NCBI GenBank assembly: GCA_021802595.1 | Contig: JAJZRT010000065.1 | Span: 1 to 11,214, forward strand | Direction of reading: 5' to 3' | Source: Pseudomonadota bacterium | GTDB lineage: Bacteria > Pseudomonadota > Gammaproteobacteria > Burkholderiales > Thiobacillaceae | Length of the DNA stretch: 11,214 nt | Part shown: piece by piece, positions 9,511-11,214 of the stretch | Numbering within the stretch: the stretch's first letter is position 1 | How the letters are laid out: every line of letters begins with the position of its first letter | Translations under genes and position numbers: made by a program | Notes under the pieces: generated by a model | Told to the model about the DNA's origin: nothing | The model's database searches: none | What the model saw: only the letters and a program-made list of their open reading frames with translations

Positions 9511-11214
9511 CCGGCATTCCTGCGCATGGTGCCGGCGTTTTCCGCCCAGCCGCCGCCGCTCGACAGCGGCACGTCGAGCAGCGCCGGCGGGGCGACCCCG
9601 AGAAGGCGATACAGCTCGCGCAGCTGGGTCCGGTACAGCTGCTCGAAATCGCTGACGCTGCTGGCCGGGTTGTAGTCGCCGAACCACCAGAACCAGTCGG
9701 AACCTTCGCACACGGCAAGCTGGCGCGTCGCCAGCGCCAGCTGATCGGGTTTCAGTTTCCCGGCGGCCACCACGCTGTCGTAGGCCTGTTTGGCGGCCAC
9801 CAGATAGTCCCAGCCGCGGTTCTTGTCGTCCGAGCCGATCCAGGTCGAGAAGCTGCCGTACACCCAGCTGCCGGCGGCGAGGCGCTTCATCGGCCTGGAT
9901 GGGCTGCTCACCACCTGCTCGGCAAAGGTACTGACCTTGAGCGTGGGGTGGGTGGAAAGCGTCGCGTAGAGGGCGTTCAGGAAATGGTGGCCGTTATCGG
10001 GGTAATACTCCCAGGCATTCTCGCCGTCGAGAATGACAGATACCACGTGCCTGTTCGCCTCCTTGCCGAAGAAGGCCGCGATGTTTTCCAGGTGCCGGAC
10101 GAAATCGCCCACGGCATCGTCGGCATGCCAGTCGCTGTACTTGAAGCCGATCAGGTCCGACAGGCCGTCGTCGCGGAAGAACACCCGCGTCTTGAAGCCG
10201 TCGACCTGGGCCGGAGAAAACAGTGCCCGCTTGGACTGGGTCTGGTCCTCGGGGCAGCCCGACTTGCTGCAGCTGCCGCGCCACACGCCCTCGCCCGATG
10301 CGGTCCACTTGAACCCCAGCCTGTCGAGCTGGGCCAGGGCATCCTCGCTGACGCCGCCTTCGGACAGCCACACCCCGGCCGGCTTCATGCCGAAATAATG
10401 CTCGAACACGTCAAGGCCATGCTGCAGATGCCAGAGCGAACGTTCCGCCCCGCCGGGATACGCGGGCGCCTCCGGCACAGGCGCATCGGGCATCGCATCG
10501 CGCAGGTTGGAAAAATCGTTGAGCAGGGGCACGATGGGATGGCCGTAGGGCGTCATCGACAGCTCGATCTGGCCGCGCTGGGCGAGTGCCCGGTAACGCG
10601 GAATCAGCCCTGCCATGCAGTGCTGCATGAGATGCAGCAGTTCATGGCGATCGGCGGCGGAGAAGCTTGTCTCCTGCGCGGTCAGCCGCCTGACCAGCGG
10701 CAGCTGCCTGAGCGAATGGCCCAGCCAGGCGAGGTGATACCAGGTCAGCAGATCGAGAAAGTACTGCTCGGACAGATAGCCCATCAGCGCGGTCAGGTCG
10801 GCACTGTCGTCCCTCGCCTCGTCGAATGCGCCGACCATGCCGAGCAAGCGATGGAAGGCTGGATACGGGTGGATCATGCGCTGTGCATTGCAGCGCTGGC
10901 AATCCTGCACGATGCGCAGGCGGCTGGCGGCATCCGAGGGGATGCGCTCAACGCCGGACAGCAGGTTCAGCATGTGGTCCTGGGTCGGCTTGCCCTGCTT
11001 GAGCAGCACGTCGAGCTGCTGCGCATAATCGTCCAGTTGTTCCAGCAGCACCGGCGCGAAATTCACCACCGCGCGCATGGCCGGATAACGCTCCAGATGC
11101 GCGGCCATGTCGCTGTAGTCCTTGATGCCGTGCAGATAGACCCAGGGCAGGTGGTACGCGCCCTTGAGCCCCTCGCGGTAATACGGCTGGTGCATGTGCC
11201 AGCACAGCACCACG
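9507..11214 (-). CDS. GH57 glycoside hydrolase (COG1449-like alpha-amylase/alpha-glucanotransferase), 5' end cut off
   Basis: At least 568 residues of a family 57 enzyme, a family of retaining alpha-amylases, glucanotransferases and amylopullulanases; here most likely a cytoplasmic alpha-glucan hydrolase or transferase. Numbering from the first complete codon, VLCWHMHQPYY (2-12) is the family's N-terminal HQP motif, and TPYGHPIVPLL (221-231) follows. VWLSEGG (281-287) holds the likely nucleophile E285, and VILDGENAWEYY (393-404) holds the likely acid/base D396. GSWVYGSFSTWIG (448-460) and CEGSDWFWWFGD (502-513) belong to the C-terminal helical domain. The catalytic residue calls are by analogy. 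The codon at 11211-11213 is GTG in the middle of the expected N-terminal strand, so the true start probably lies beyond the right edge. Residues 315-328 form an unusual loop with two cysteines. It is the first visible gene of the operon and overlaps malQ by ATGA. Old annotations may call it alpha-mannosidase; the glycogen context argues against that. Confidence 0.88.
   Translation of the reverse strand, partial: VVLCWHMHQPYYREGLKGAYHLPWVYLHGIKDYSDMAAHLERYPAMRAVVNFAPVLLEQLDDYAQQLDVLLKQGKPTQDHMLNLLSGVERIPSDAASRLRIVQDCQRCNAQRMIHPYPAFHRLLGMVGAFDEARDDSADLTALMGYLSEQYFLDLLTWYHLAWLGHSLRQLPLVRRLTAQETSFSAADRHELLHLMQHCMAGLIPRYRALAQRGQIELSMTPYGHPIVPLLNDFSNLRDAMPDAPVPEAPAYPGGAERSLWHLQHGLDVFEHYFGMKPAGVWLSEGGVSEDALAQLDRLGFKWTASGEGVWRGSCSKSGCPEDQTQSKRALFSPAQVDGFKTRVFFRDDGLSDLIGFKYSDWHADDAVGDFVRHLENIAAFFGKEANRHVVSVILDGENAWEYYPDNGHHFLNALYATLSTHPTLKVSTFAEQVVSSPSRPMKRLAAGSWVYGSFSTWIGSDDKNRGWDYLVAAKQAYDSVVAAGKLKPDQLALATRQLAVCEGSDWFWWFGDYNPASSVSDFEQLYRTQLRELYRLLGVAPPALLDVPLSSGGGWAENAGTMRRNAG
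9518..9521 (-). promoter_or_regulatory. Ribosome binding site of malQ inside the GH57 gene
   Basis: On the minus strand AGGA is followed by seven bases and then ATG 9510. It lies within the last codons of the GH57 gene and fixes the malQ start despite the longer open frame upstream. Confidence 0.65.

Noticed and set aside
9511..9711. 67-residue N-terminal extension of MalQ
   Set aside because: It is an arginine-rich shadow of the GH57 gene; the conserved amylomaltase N-terminus begins just after ATG 9510, which has its own AGGA.

Overview
This 11.2 kb window looks like part of a high-GC Gram-negative chromosome. I infer a betaproteobacterium from overall protein character, a GCTAAAAT-type promoter box and the gene order, but no marker gene in the window proves it. 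The dominant content is a five-gene glycogen/alpha-glucan cluster on the minus strand. At the left end are two plus-strand genes typical of the edge of a surface-polysaccharide locus.

Left part (1-1831, plus strand). The first ~100 bases may hold the tail of an upstream gene whose frame I cannot settle. Two hairpins follow at 84-113 and 127-149; the second is a textbook intrinsic terminator with a GAAA loop and a T run. Next come a class I SAM-dependent methyltransferase (261-896) and a family 2 glycosyltransferase (893-1831), overlapping by ATGA. By hand count of sample lines this part is about 48-57% GC, against 67-72% in the sampled lines of the glycogen genes, which suggests a different history.

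Middle (1832-1948). This short gap lies between converging genes. It holds one candidate hairpin (1852-1878) but no convincing T-tailed terminator in either direction.

Right part (1949-11214, minus strand; transcription runs right to left). Gene order is GH57 glycoside hydrolase (5' end outside the window), malQ, glgB, glgA, glgP. The GH57/malQ and malQ/glgB junctions are ATGA overlaps, glgB-glgA are 34 bases apart and glgA-glgP 17 bases apart, so this reads as one operon. GlgA elongates alpha-1,4-glucan from ADP-glucose and GlgB adds alpha-1,6 branches. GlgP releases glucose-1-phosphate, MalQ shuffles short maltodextrins, and the GH57 enzyme probably hydrolyses or transfers alpha-glucan. Synthesis and breakdown are thus encoded together. 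The ADP-glucose pyrophosphorylase glgC and a GlgX-type debranching enzyme are not in the window.

I do not see a new biological system here. The most distinctive observations are a MalQ that appears to lack about 45 residues inside its otherwise well-conserved N-terminal half, a cysteine-containing loop in the GH57 enzyme, and a methyltransferase gene whose promoter-like box sits so close to its ATG that a leaderless transcript is possible.
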